Below are positions 1-8,405 of a DNA stretch of 24,456 nt, one piece after another. The stretch is from NCBI GenBank assembly GCA_043820025.1, contig JBDRED010000007.1:1-24456 (forward strand), written 5' to 3'. The notes beneath the pieces were generated by a model, which did not search any database, was not told the origin of the DNA, and worked only from the letters and a program-made list of their open reading frames with translations. Both the position numbers and the translations under genes were made by a program. The stretch comes from JBDRED01 sp043820025 [NCBI: Elusimicrobiota bacterium]. GTDB lineage: Bacteria > RUG730 > JBDRED01. Numbering within the stretch: position 1 is the stretch's first letter; every line of letters starts with the position of its first letter.

Positions 1-39
1 AGAACTAAACCTAATTACCAAAAATTTATTCTTAGCCAT
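1..39 (-). CDS. Glycosyltransferase family 9 (heptosyltransferase-like), N-terminal 13 codons only
   Basis: Partial gene cut by the left edge. An ATG at 39 opens a frame reading MAKNKFLVIRFSS to the edge. The stretch LVIRFSS matches the usual start of GT9 lipopolysaccharide heptosyltransferases (the WaaC/WaaF/WaaQ type begins ILxIRxSSxGD). An AAGGGG ribosome binding site lies about 5 bases upstream, which supports this start strongly for such a short piece. The start is 39 bases after the murG stop, so the gene probably continues the same transcript. If the call is right, it transfers heptose or a related sugar to lipid A-core at the inner membrane. Only 13 residues are visible, so the family call rests on the N-terminal motif, and substrate and length are unknown. 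Confidence 0.55.
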   Translation of the reverse strand, partial: MAKNKFLVIRFSS

Positions 40-78
40 ACCGCCCCTTATATCGTAATACAAATTATTATAATTCTT

Positions 79-1170
79 CTAAATTTTAGATCCTGAATTT
101 TTAAGGATATCATATACTTTCTTTTCCGGCCGAATTTTTTCAAACTCATTCTTGACATTCTGCGCATTAATTATATATTTTTTGTTATGAATCAACTCAG
201 TTAAATTTTCCGCTAATTTTTCAGCTGTTAGCTCTTTCTCCTCGGAAACAATAGCAATTCCCTTGCTTCTTAGATATTGCGCATTATAAAGCTGATGATT
301 ATCCGTTGCGTATGGGAATGGCACAACGAGAGCCGGCTTTCCGGATACTAATATTTCAAAGCAAGTGCTGGCGCCTGACCTGCAGATTAGAAAATCACAA
401 CATGCGAACGCGTTATAAATATCAGGCAGGTATTTATAAACGCCGGCAAAACTATTTAATTTTTTGTACTCTTTGCTTATCCATTCAAAATCATTATTAC
501 CTGTAATATGAATAAAATATATATTATCTCTAAGTTCATTACTGATTTTTATAGCCTCGAGCAAAAGGGCATTTAACCTATGCGCGCCTTGACTGCCTCC
601 ATAAACAAGCGCAATTTTTTTATCCGATTTAATACCTAATACAGTCCTGCTTTTCTGGTTATCCGGCGAATAGAACTGCGATCTTACAGGTATACCTGTC
701 ACAAACACATTTCTCTTCGTAAAATATTTTTTAGAATCGCTAAACCCGACAGCAATAGTTTTCGCAAATTTTGCCAATACTCTATTCGCCAGGCCGGGAT
801 AACAGTTCTGTTCATGCAAAATAACTGTCTTTCTAAGAAAATATGCCGCCAAAATAACCGGTATTGAGATATACCCTCCCATACCTAAAACCACATCCGG
901 ATTGTTATTTTTTAATATTTTCAATGATTTAAAAAAACTAATAATCATCATAACTAACGCTTTAATAAGAGCGCCAATGCTTCTTCCCTGCCAGCCTGTC
1001 ATTGGTATAGTAAATAACTCATATCCTTTTTCCATTATGATATTCTGAGTGAGCATACCCTTATTGCCCACTAATATTACCTTATCATTATTTTTAGCAG
1101 CAGCGTCAGCTATTGCAAGCCCGGGATAAATATGCCCGCCGGTACCGCTGACCGCAATTAATACTTTCAT
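79..1170 (-). CDS. murG: MurG, UDP-GlcNAc:undecaprenyl-PP-MurNAc-pentapeptide GlcNAc transferase
   Basis: Adds GlcNAc to lipid I to make lipid II on the cytoplasmic face of the inner membrane. The 363 residues match the family length. Visible motifs are the N-terminal glycine loop SGTGGH (8-13; usually GGTGGH, so the first Gly is Ser here), HEQN (119-122), the second glycine loop GGSQGA (191-196), and the UDP-GlcNAc site RSGAST (264-269) with Glu272, followed by VPFPYATDNHQ. A hydrophobic patch around 67-83 fits the membrane-binding surface. The ATG at 1170 is preceded by a GAGGA-like site. The gene lies 34 bases after ftsW in the same orientation and makes the substrate that FtsW and FtsI polymerise and cross-link. 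Confidence 0.97.
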   Translation of the reverse strand: MKVLIAVSGTGGHIYPGLAIADAAAKNNDKVILVGNKGMLTQNIIMEKGYELFTIPMTGWQGRSIGALIKALVMMIISFFKSLKILKNNNPDVVLGMGGYISIPVILAAYFLRKTVILHEQNCYPGLANRVLAKFAKTIAVGFSDSKKYFTKRNVFVTGIPVRSQFYSPDNQKSRTVLGIKSDKKIALVYGGSQGAHRLNALLLEAIKISNELRDNIYFIHITGNNDFEWISKEYKKLNSFAGVYKYLPDIYNAFACCDFLICRSGASTCFEILVSGKPALVVPFPYATDNHQLYNAQYLRSKGIAIVSEEKELTAEKLAENLTELIHNKKYIINAQNVKNEFEKIRPEKKVYDILKNSGSKI

Positions 1171-1204
1171 AGTTTAATCCTCATTCCATTCAATTTTATA
1201 TCTT

Positions 1205-2320
1205 TTATGCTTTCTTGCGTTTACTATAATTACTTGAGATATTTAAAAGCACTCCGACTGAAAACATTGCCATAACAAGCGATGATCCGCCAAATGAAAT
1301 AAAAGGCAAAGGCATCCCTTTTGTAGGCATGAGCGCAATTGCTACTGCAATATTTATTATAGCTTGATAAACAATAGAAATAGTTATTCCAAACCCCAGC
1401 ATCCGTCCAAAAAAATCATTTGCTCTAAGACTAATTACAACCCCGCGCCAAAAAAACATCGCAAATAATAAAATAACGGCAATCGCTCCCCACATTCCCA
1501 TCTCTTCAGCTATTATAGGAAAAATAAAATCTGTATGCGCGTCCGGGAGATACAACAATTTTGATCTTGAAGCGCCAATACCGACTCCCATTATTCCACC
1601 CGACCCTAAAGCTAATAAGGATTGAATAATTTGATATCCACTGCCCTGTGGGTCTTTCCAAGGATCAAGGAAAGTTAAAATTCTTCTCCGTCTATATGCT
1701 GTGCTAAATATGGCAACATACAGCACAGGAATAGAACTAATAAATAATGCTATTAAATATTTAATATCCAATCCGCCGACAAAATGCATGCTGACAACAA
1801 TCATAAATATCAAGACCGTTGTTCCAAGATCCGGTTCCTTGTAAATAAGGAGAAGAATCGCTAAAAACATTAAAATCTTTGGTATATATAGAATAACTGT
1901 TTGTTTTATTTTACTTTGCTTCCGGTCCAGCCAGCTCGCAGTATAAGCTATAAGCGCGAATTTCGCAAACTCTGAAGGCTGTAAACCAATAAAACTAAAA
2001 CGCAGCCAGCGTCTTGCTCCGCCGACAGAAACGCCTATTCCCGGAATAAGAACTAAAATCAGCATAATAGTTGACACAGCAAGAAAAACTACTGAAAACT
2101 TCTGCCAAATATTATAATTAATATACCTGGCGGCTATTAAGGCAAATAGGCCAATCACAGCCCACATAAACTGCCTTTTTAAAAAGAAAAAAGGATCCCC
2201 AAAACGTTTTTCAGCCATAATCGCGCTTGAGCTAAACACCATAAGAAGTCCGATACAGATAAACACAAGCACCAATATATGTATCATTACATCGCTTTTT
2301 TCAAATTGTTTTAAGGACAT
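1205..2320 (-). CDS. ftsW: FtsW, SEDS-family septal peptidoglycan glycosyltransferase
   Basis: Integral membrane polymerase of lipid II at the division site, working with the class B PBP FtsI. The 371 residues carry about ten hydrophobic segments and SEDS signatures: GVSVGGARRWL (96-106), QPSEFAK (114-120), KEPDLGTT (161-168), PQGSGYQIIQS (224-234), PDAHTDFIFPIIAEEMG (259-275; Asp264 corresponds to the catalytic Asp region) and PLPFISFGGSS near the C-terminus. RodA is the alternative SEDS member, but the position between murD and murG argues for FtsW. The ATG at 2320 has a GGAG site 6-7 bases upstream, 15 bases after the murD stop. Confidence 0.95.
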   Translation of the reverse strand: MSLKQFEKSDVMIHILVLVFICIGLLMVFSSSAIMAEKRFGDPFFFLKRQFMWAVIGLFALIAARYINYNIWQKFSVVFLAVSTIMLILVLIPGIGVSVGGARRWLRFSFIGLQPSEFAKFALIAYTASWLDRKQSKIKQTVILYIPKILMFLAILLLIYKEPDLGTTVLIFMIVVSMHFVGGLDIKYLIALFISSIPVLYVAIFSTAYRRRRILTFLDPWKDPQGSGYQIIQSLLALGSGGIMGVGIGASRSKLLYLPDAHTDFIFPIIAEEMGMWGAIAVILLFAMFFWRGVVISLRANDFFGRMLGFGITISIVYQAIINIAVAIALMPTKGMPLPFISFGGSSLVMAMFSVGVLLNISSNYSKRKKA

Positions 2321-2335
2321 TTTATCTCCGAGAAT

Positions 2336-3685
2336 TTATAACTTATTTACCAGTTCTTTAAAATATTGTCCCCTATGTTCAAAATTTTGAAACTGATCAA
2401 AGCTTGCGCAAGCAGGTGAAAGAAGAATAATATCATTTGGGTTTGATTCCTCGAGAGCTATATCTAGAGCGCATTTCAAATCGTCACAGCCTTTAACAGG
2501 GATTGTATCTCTTAACTCTCTCTCTATTCGCGCTCTTCCTTCGCCAAAAGCAACAATACATCTAACATGTTTCTTAATATCCGCTATAAGAGGAGCATAT
2601 GGAGCGCCTTTATCCCTTCCTCCCATTAAAAGTATAATTGGCTGCTTAAAACTTTGTATTGCAACCTGCGTTGAGTCTACATTAGTTGATTTTGAATCGT
2701 TGATAAAAGTAATATTATTGTAAACTCTAATTTTCTCAAGTCTATGCGCCACTCCCGAAAAGTCCGAAACGATCGTAGTTAACAGCTTTGGGTTACTTTT
2801 CACAATATCTCTTGTCAGTAAAATCGCGGCCATAACATTTTGAATATTATGCTCACCTGGTATTTTCAGGTTTCTCACATCATACCGCCAGTCTAAATCC
2901 GGATACACTATACTGCCATTATTGAAATATATATCCCCTTTTTCCTTTATCATAGAAAAAGAAAGGCTTATGCCCTTAATATTTTTTCTAATCCGCTCTG
3001 AAAAACTACTGTCTGAATTATAAACTCCAATACTCGTTTCATCCTGGTTATTAAATATTAAACATTTTGTGTCGCAGTAGTCATTAATCGTTTTATATCT
3101 ATCTAAATGATCAGGCGTAACATTAAGAACCGCGGCAGAATCCGCCTTAAAGTCGCCAATTGTTTCCAGTTGATAACTACTAACCTCTAACACTAATACT
3201 GTATCTTTCCTGACATCTTTAACTACAGATGTCAGAGGAAGACCTATATTACCGGCGCAAATTGTGTGTTCGCCAAACTTATTACATATCTCTGCAGTCA
3301 GCGCAGTAGTTGTAGTCTTTCCATTTGTGCCTGTAATTGCTATTATTTTTTTTGGGTTTACTACCTTAAAGCCTAACTCAAATTCGCCACGGATATTTAA
3401 TCCTTTAGCTCTTGCTTTATTCAATATCGGATCAATACCGGCAATACCCGGGCTAAGAATAATTAAATCTGCGTTTAATATTTTTTCAGAATGCCCGCCG
3501 GTTTCATATTCTGAATTAATATTAAGTTCATTTAATAAATTTATTATTTCTTGATCTGTTTTTTTCGCGTCGCTGATAAAAAGCTTTGCTCCTTGCTCAT
3601 ATAAAAATTTTGACGCTGATATCCCGCTCTTGCCAAAACCAATAACAGAAACCCTTTTATTCTCGAAATATTTTTTATTCAACAT
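2336..3685 (-). CDS. murD: MurD, UDP-MurNAc-L-Ala:D-Glu ligase
   Basis: Cytoplasmic ATP-dependent ligase adding D-glutamate to UDP-MurNAc-L-alanine. From the chosen start it is 449 residues. It shows a Rossmann-like start RVSVIGFGKSG, the ATP loop TGTNGKTT (118-125), the H-DRY segment TPDHLDRY, NDSKSTN and the C-terminal LSPACASFDQF. The frame extends to an ATG at 3715, but that codon lies inside a stable hairpin (3705-3734) and has no ribosome site. The ATG at 3685 has GGGAAG 5 bases upstream, and the family usually begins close to this Rossmann strand, so 3685 was chosen. The gene follows mraY after an 85-base gap, one of the longer gaps in the cluster. Confidence 0.95.
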   Translation of the reverse strand: MLNKKYFENKRVSVIGFGKSGISASKFLYEQGAKLFISDAKKTDQEIINLLNELNINSEYETGGHSEKILNADLIILSPGIAGIDPILNKARAKGLNIRGEFELGFKVVNPKKIIAITGTNGKTTTTALTAEICNKFGEHTICAGNIGLPLTSVVKDVRKDTVLVLEVSSYQLETIGDFKADSAAVLNVTPDHLDRYKTINDYCDTKCLIFNNQDETSIGVYNSDSSFSERIRKNIKGISLSFSMIKEKGDIYFNNGSIVYPDLDWRYDVRNLKIPGEHNIQNVMAAILLTRDIVKSNPKLLTTIVSDFSGVAHRLEKIRVYNNITFINDSKSTNVDSTQVAIQSFKQPIILLMGGRDKGAPYAPLIADIKKHVRCIVAFGEGRARIERELRDTIPVKGCDDLKCALDIALEESNPNDIILLSPACASFDQFQNFEHRGQYFKELVNKL

Positions 3686-3704
3686 ACTTTCTTCCCTAAA
3701 ATTT

Positions 3705-3734
3705 AAGGGACACATAACAAAGTATATGTCCCTT
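3705..3734 (-). other. Hairpin in the murD leader
   Basis: Twelve-base arms (AAGGGACATATA and TATGTGTCCCTT on the minus strand) enclose a 6-base loop. As minus-strand RNA all 12 pairs form, one being U-G; on the plus strand that pair would be A-C. It ends about 8 bases upstream of the murD ribosome site. No U-run follows, so it is not a standard terminator. It could tune murD translation, process or stabilise the message, or be a leftover of a dispersed palindrome. Confidence 0.6.
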
Positions 3735-3770
3735 TATTTTAAAACTCCATTAACTAATATAACAGTTCTA

Positions 3771-4856
3771 TTATCTGAGCTTTAACGCGCTAAGCGCCAG
3801 CAATGATAGAATAATAGCTATAATCCAAAATCTTATTACAACCTTTGGCTCTGACCAGCCTGATAATTCAAAATGATGATGCAGCGGAGCCATTTTAAAT
3901 ATTCTTTTTTTCTTAACCTTATAGGAAAATACCTGCAATATTACTGAAAGCGCTTCAAACACAAATATTCCGCCGGCTACTAAAAGCAGTATCTCTTGTT
4001 TAATAATTACTGCTGTTACTCCAATAATACCTCCTAGAAAAAGCGACCCTGTGTCACCCATAAATATTTCAGCCGGATATGTGTTAAACCACAGAAAACC
4101 CAAACATGCGCCAACGAGCGCTGCTAAAAACACTACAATCTCTCCGCTTCCGGACACAGGAACAATTCGGAGATAACTGCTAAACTTCGCGTGTCCGGCT
4201 ACATAAGCAAATATCATATATGTCAGCGACGCAAATATAATTGATCCAACAGCCAGGCCATCAAGCCCGTCGGTAAGATTAACTGCGTTTGACGCGCCTA
4301 CAATTATTAACACAATAAAAATAAAATAAAAGATACCAATACCAATAAATATATTTTTAAAATATGGAATGTTAACAAGAGTGCCATACTCAGGATTTGG
4401 CGGACAAAAGTGCAGATAGAAAGCCAGGCCGCAGGCTCCGATAATCTGCCATATCATTTTTGTCCTGGCGCTTACGCCTTTAGGATGTTTTTTTATTAGT
4501 TTCAAATAATCGTCCACAAATCCAAGCAGGCCTAAATATATTGTGCTAATGAGCAAAATAACAATAAATCTATTACCTAAATTACCCCATAACAAAACTG
4601 CTGATAACAAACTTATTAATATTATTAATCCTCCCATTGTGGGAGTGCCGCTTTTAACATAATGGGTTTTAGGCCCGTCTTCTCGAATATTTTGACAAAT
4701 TTTATACTTCTTGAGTTTTCTAATAATAACAGGACTTATTAAAAAACTTACGATAAGCGCTGTGAGCATAGCTGCAGCTGAACGCAGCGTAATATACTGC
4801 AGAACATTAAATGGCGAATAATAAGCGGTTAGATAAGTGTAGATATAATAGAGCAT
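3771..4856 (-). CDS. mraY: MraY, phospho-MurNAc-pentapeptide transferase
   Basis: Integral membrane enzyme that moves phospho-MurNAc-pentapeptide from UDP to undecaprenyl phosphate, forming lipid I. The 361 residues are those of a ten-helix polytopic protein. Diagnostic motifs are TPTMGG (71-76), FVDDY with Asp115-Asp116, NAVNLTDGLDGLA (190-202), FMGDTGSLFLGG in the second half, and the HHH motif of PLHHHFE near the C-terminus, which together make up the Mg and nucleotide site. The ATG at 4856 sits only 4 bases after the murF stop, with AAAGGT upstream inside the murF end, so translation is probably coupled. Product goes to MurG and then to FtsW/FtsI. Confidence 0.97.
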   Translation of the reverse strand: MLYYIYTYLTAYYSPFNVLQYITLRSAAAMLTALIVSFLISPVIIRKLKKYKICQNIREDGPKTHYVKSGTPTMGGLIILISLLSAVLLWGNLGNRFIVILLISTIYLGLLGFVDDYLKLIKKHPKGVSARTKMIWQIIGACGLAFYLHFCPPNPEYGTLVNIPYFKNIFIGIGIFYFIFIVLIIVGASNAVNLTDGLDGLAVGSIIFASLTYMIFAYVAGHAKFSSYLRIVPVSGSGEIVVFLAALVGACLGFLWFNTYPAEIFMGDTGSLFLGGIIGVTAVIIKQEILLLVAGGIFVFEALSVILQVFSYKVKKKRIFKMAPLHHHFELSGWSEPKVVIRFWIIAIILSLLALSALKLR

Positions 4857-4860
4857 AAAA

Positions 4861-6258
4861 TTACCTTTTAATTCCTTCTAAAATTTCCTCGAATTTCATC
4901 GCGCGCGACGCTTTGAGATAAACCAGGTCGTTTTTATTAATAATACTTTTAATTTTTGTTATTAATTTTATTTTGTCATTATACCAAAAAACGCGTTCTT
5001 TATCAAAACCCAAATTACATATCTCTTCATATATAAATTTGGCAGCCATGCCATAGCAAAATATGTAATCCATGCGCATATTTGAAACTAGAGATCCAAT
5101 ATTCCTATGAGCTTTTTCCTCAAAATCGCCAAGTTCAAGCATATCTCCAAGCACTACAATTTTTTTACCTTTTTTTTCAATTTTTTCAAAAGTCTTAAGG
5201 CCCTCTTTCACAGAGTTTGGATTAGCGTTATAAGCATCGTTAATGATTGTAACCCCATCCACATCAATCTTCTCAAATCTCATTTTTGAAGGAGCAAAAT
5301 AATCTTCTAATCTGTCAGCTATATAATCAACACTTAACCCTGCAAAGCTGCGCGCCGCGGAACATGCGGCAGAGCAATTATAAATTGCCGCTTCTCCCGC
5401 CAGAGGCAGCATAAATTCTCTCGACGTAATATTATCAATATTTGATTCAAATTTTAATAATTCAGCGCTTTGGTAACTTTTTATATGTTTCAAGAAATAT
5501 GTATTCTCCGGCTCCAATCCAAATGTTTTAACCTGACATTTTAGTTTTGAATTTTCAGCCTTTGTTTTCAGCAAAGCATCATCGCCATTGACTAATAATA
5601 AACCCCGGGAATTAACATACGTTCCAATCTTCCATTTTTCCGCTAATACTCCATCTAAATTTTTTAGTTTTTCCAAATGAGAATACCCGACATTAGTAAT
5701 TATAGCGCAATCCGGGCTAAGAATCCTGCCAAGTATATCCATTTCTGAAGGCTCGCTAATGCCGCACTCAACAACACAGTACTCCGTATCGCTTTTGAGC
5801 CTGAAAATAGTTAAAGGCACTCCAATAAAATTATTTAAGTTTCCTTCAGTGGCAACTACATCAAACTTTTCATTTAACAGATAATGAAGCATGTCCTTCA
5901 CAGATGTCTTTCCACAACTTCCTGTTATCGCAATAACTTTTGGATTACATTTTTCTCTGTAATATTTAGCCAATTCCCAAATAGCGGCAATTGTATCTTT
6001 AACAATTATCATATTAGGAAAAGTTAAAGCGTTATTTTGCGCTATATCCTCAGATACAATGCTCGCAGAAGCTCCATTTTGATACGCGGCCTTAATAAAA
6101 TTATGGCCGTCAAAATTTTTGCCTTTTATTGACGCAAAGAGCTGTCCTTTTTTTATACTTCTAGAATCAATTGAAATACTTTGAATTTTTTCAGGTGGAT
6201 AAAAATTGATCAGCCTTCCTTGGATTTTATCTGCTATTTCTTGGAGAGTTATATTCAT
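4861..6258 (-). CDS. murF: MurF, UDP-MurNAc-tripeptide:D-Ala-D-Ala ligase
   Basis: Cytoplasmic ATP-dependent ligase adding D-Ala-D-Ala to the UDP-MurNAc-tripeptide. The 465 residues show the three-domain Mur ligase layout: an N-terminal substrate domain with ISIDSRSIKKGQLFASIKG, the ATP loop ITGSCGKTS (111-119), ECGISEPSEM, the NDAYNANPNS segment typical of MurF, and VLGDMLELG in the C-terminal domain. The start ATG at 6258 lies 9 bases after the pilZ stop, with no clear ribosome site, which suggests re-initiation by ribosomes finishing pilZ. The usual neighbour would be murE directly; here the pilZ gene lies between. Confidence 0.96.
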   Translation of the reverse strand: MNITLQEIADKIQGRLINFYPPEKIQSISIDSRSIKKGQLFASIKGKNFDGHNFIKAAYQNGASASIVSEDIAQNNALTFPNMIIVKDTIAAIWELAKYYREKCNPKVIAITGSCGKTSVKDMLHYLLNEKFDVVATEGNLNNFIGVPLTIFRLKSDTEYCVVECGISEPSEMDILGRILSPDCAIITNVGYSHLEKLKNLDGVLAEKWKIGTYVNSRGLLLVNGDDALLKTKAENSKLKCQVKTFGLEPENTYFLKHIKSYQSAELLKFESNIDNITSREFMLPLAGEAAIYNCSAACSAARSFAGLSVDYIADRLEDYFAPSKMRFEKIDVDGVTIINDAYNANPNSVKEGLKTFEKIEKKGKKIVVLGDMLELGDFEEKAHRNIGSLVSNMRMDYIFCYGMAAKFIYEEICNLGFDKERVFWYNDKIKLITKIKSIINKNDLVYLKASRAMKFEEILEGIKR

Positions 6259-6267
6259 TTACGTATT

Positions 6268-6726
6268 TTAAAGGCTGTCAAACCGGACTAAGTCTTTAAA
6301 CACCAGTCCCAATTTATCAAACCTATCACTGCTTTCCGGAGATTCTCTATGCCAAACAACTTCAGCCTTTATATTCTCATATACCTTGTTTCCTACTTGT
6401 ATTGAGAGTTTCATAAGGGTCCCAACATCAACTGTCTTTATCTTCAGCACACATTCTTCAAGTTCGCAAACTGTGCCTTTGGTTAAATCAACATGATACG
6501 GGCACAACTGACACTGCCAGTCACGAGGCCATCTTATGCAGACTCCTTTGCTGTTAATATCAAATACACTCGTTAATATTTCGCCTTCACTGTTTTCCAA
6601 TTGCGGATTTTCCTTTAATCTAACCCAGCAAGCTACTGAAAAGGACTTTGGCAATCTTTTTAAAATTCGACGTTCAGAAATTCTTCCATTACGAACTCTT
6701 TCGAATAATTCTTTCACCATTTTCAT
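6268..6726 (-). CDS. PilZ-domain protein with a cysteine-rich insert
   Basis: Probable small cytoplasmic c-di-GMP-binding protein of 152 residues. The PilZ N-terminal arginine motif RxxxR is present (Arg20-Arg24). The second motif, normally D/NxSxxG, reads DINSKG (56-61), so the Ser is Asn. A beta strand with AEVVWHRE and KLGLVFKDL closes the domain as in other PilZ proteins. Between strands there is an unusual stretch with Cys72, Cys75, Cys87 and Cys92 (C-x2-C-x11-C-x4-C), plus Cys33 and Cys63, which might bind a metal or be redox sensitive. ATG at 6726 has AAGGAG 7 bases upstream. Lying between murE and murF, it may tie wall synthesis or division to c-di-GMP; that role is inference, and the partner is unknown. 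Confidence 0.75.
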   Translation of the reverse strand: MKMVKELFERVRNGRISERRILKRLPKSFSVACWVRLKENPQLENSEGEILTSVFDINSKGVCIRWPRDWQCQLCPYHVDLTKGTVCELEECVLKIKTVDVGTLMKLSIQVGNKVYENIKAEVVWHRESPESSDRFDKLGLVFKDLVRFDSL

Positions 6727-6781
6727 GAAAAGCTCCTTTTGGATTGATTAATAATCCAACGTATTTATTATAACTATTTTT

Positions 6782-8290
6782 TCATTTTTTGTCATTAAAA
6801 AGTAACATATCGTCATTATTACTTAAAATCCCGCGTATTACCCGCCTTGATGTCTCGCGATCATCAAAGTGAAATTTCTTTTCTTTGATTATTTGATATT
6901 TCTCATGCCCTTTTCCGGCAATAACCACAACATCGTCTTTACCGGCCATATGTATCGCTTTTCTTATAGCTTCTTCTCTATCAATTATTACTTCATAGTT
7001 ATTGTGAGCAATACGTTTGATACCAAGCTCAATATCAAGAGCTATTCGCAGAGGATCTTCATCTCTGGGATTATCTGATGTTACTATAACATAATCGCTG
7101 TTCACAACTGCCACCTGTCCCATAACAGGCCTTTTATTCCTATCTCTATTGCCTCCGCACCCAAATACGGTAATTATTTTTTTGGGTTTAAAACTTTTTG
7201 CTATGCTTAGTATATTTCTCAGAGCGTCTTCAGTATGAGCATAATCAATAATGCAGGTAAAATTCTGCCCTTCTTTTATTACTTCGCACCTGCCCGGAAC
7301 AGCTTTTAAGGCAGATATACCTCGTCCTATTTCATTGATAGCAACACCTTGCGCATACGCCGCTGCAGCCGCTCCGCAAATATTATACATGTTATGCTTC
7401 CCTATTAGATTAGCTTCAAATAATAACTCGCCTGCGTTTTTAAAGACTAATACTCCTTTGATACCTGTCATAGAATACTCGACATCTTTAAAGTGCACGT
7501 CATAATCTTTCTTTCCGCCGTATGTAATAACAGGCGCTTTTGTGTCTGCTGCAATTTTCAATGAATAAGGGTCATCCCCATTTATTACTGCCGCTTTTTT
7601 ATATCTTTTATTATTCATACCAACATTGTCAAACAGGATTTTTTTTGCCAATAAATATTCATCCATAGTTTTATGAAAATCCAAGTGGTCCTGCGTAAGA
7701 TTTGTAAAAATGGCCACGTCAAACTCAGTACCTCTTACCCTATCCAGCGCCAAAGCATGACTAGAAACCTCCATGCAAACAGTCTCAACGCCAACGCTGA
7801 CCATATCGCTCAAAACACGCTGTAACTCCACTGCTTGAGGAGTAGTATTAATTGCGGCTTCTTCATGATTTAAGATTCTATAGGAAATAGTTCCCATCAC
7901 TCCTGTTTTGTGTTTATGTTCAGAATATATTGATTCAAGAAGATAGGATATAGTAGTCTTTCCATTTGTTCCCGTAATACCAATCAGATTAAGCTTCTTA
8001 GACGGATAATTATAAAAAGCCGGAGCTGCATCGAGCGAAAAAGAATATGTATCATTGACAAGAAGTTTTGCGCCTTGGAATTCGCGCTGAAAATCCTTGT
8101 CAGATACAATTGCATTTGCGCCTTTTGAAATCGCGTCAGAAATAAAAGTATAACCGTCATTATGCGCGCCCTTAAGAGCGATGAACATATATCCTGCCTT
8201 AACCTCTCGAGAATTAGAAGTAATACCCGTAATTTCGACATCATTCGTTATTTCAATCTTCATATTTTTGCATAATTCTTTCAGTTTCAT
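6782..8290 (-). CDS. murE: MurE, UDP-MurNAc-L-Ala-D-Glu:meso-diaminopimelate ligase
   Basis: Cytoplasmic ATP-dependent ligase adding the third residue of the stem peptide. The 502 residues contain DSR-type N-terminal ITSNSREVKAGYMFIALKG, the ATP loop GITGTNGKTT (104-113), EVSSHAL, DHLDFHKTMDEYLLAK with the expected carbamylated Lys216, IDYAHTEDALRN, and DNPR (406-409). In this family DNPR marks meso-diaminopimelate as substrate, in contrast to L-lysine enzymes. The ATG at 8290 has AAGGA 6 bases upstream. It follows ftsI after 115 bases holding a long hairpin, and is separated from pilZ by 55 bases. The diaminopimelate call rests on this one motif plus the diderm context. Confidence 0.96.
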   Translation of the reverse strand: MKLKELCKNMKIEITNDVEITGITSNSREVKAGYMFIALKGAHNDGYTFISDAISKGANAIVSDKDFQREFQGAKLLVNDTYSFSLDAAPAFYNYPSKKLNLIGITGTNGKTTISYLLESIYSEHKHKTGVMGTISYRILNHEEAAINTTPQAVELQRVLSDMVSVGVETVCMEVSSHALALDRVRGTEFDVAIFTNLTQDHLDFHKTMDEYLLAKKILFDNVGMNNKRYKKAAVINGDDPYSLKIAADTKAPVITYGGKKDYDVHFKDVEYSMTGIKGVLVFKNAGELLFEANLIGKHNMYNICGAAAAAYAQGVAINEIGRGISALKAVPGRCEVIKEGQNFTCIIDYAHTEDALRNILSIAKSFKPKKIITVFGCGGNRDRNKRPVMGQVAVVNSDYVIVTSDNPRDEDPLRIALDIELGIKRIAHNNYEVIIDREEAIRKAIHMAGKDDVVVIAGKGHEKYQIIKEKKFHFDDRETSRRVIRGILSNNDDMLLFNDKK

Positions 8291-8304
8291 GATTATTCCT
8301 TGTC

Positions 8305-8340
8305 TCTATATTGTCCCATCTTACGACGGGACAATATAGA
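8305..8340 (-). other. Long hairpin with GTAA tetraloop in the murE leader
   Basis: Two 16-base arms flank a 4-base loop. Read as minus-strand RNA, all 16 positions pair, with one G-U, and the loop is GUAA, a GNRA-type tetraloop closed by C-G. On the plus strand the same site would be an A-C mismatch with loop TTAC. This strand preference suggests an RNA element of the dcw transcript. It ends 3-4 bases before the AAGGA ribosome site of murE. No U-run follows, so termination is unlikely; message processing, stabilisation or translational control are possible. Confidence 0.7.
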
Positions 8341-8348
8341 ACATTAGC

Positions 8349-8399
8349 CGGGAGATAGGAGGATAGAATTTTTATTCCGGTTCTAACTCCCGACTTACT
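8349..8399 (-). other. Second inverted repeat in the ftsI-murE gap
   Basis: On the minus strand AGTCGGGAG pairs with CTCCCGGCT (9 pairs including one U-G) across a loop of about 32 bases that itself contains the short GAAT/ATTC hairpin. It stands directly upstream of the murE-leader hairpin, just after the ftsI stop. Together the two fill most of the 115-base gap. A motif CCGGGAGAT shared with the intergenic site near 11829 hints at remnants of a dispersed repeat. Significance is uncertain. Confidence 0.4.
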
Positions 8400-8405
8400 A
8401 AAACT

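Noticed and set aside
3686-3715. Upstream ATG of murD adding ten residues (MCPLNFREES)
   Set aside because: The codon is inside a stable hairpin, lacks a ribosome site, and the next ATG has a good one at the right distance.
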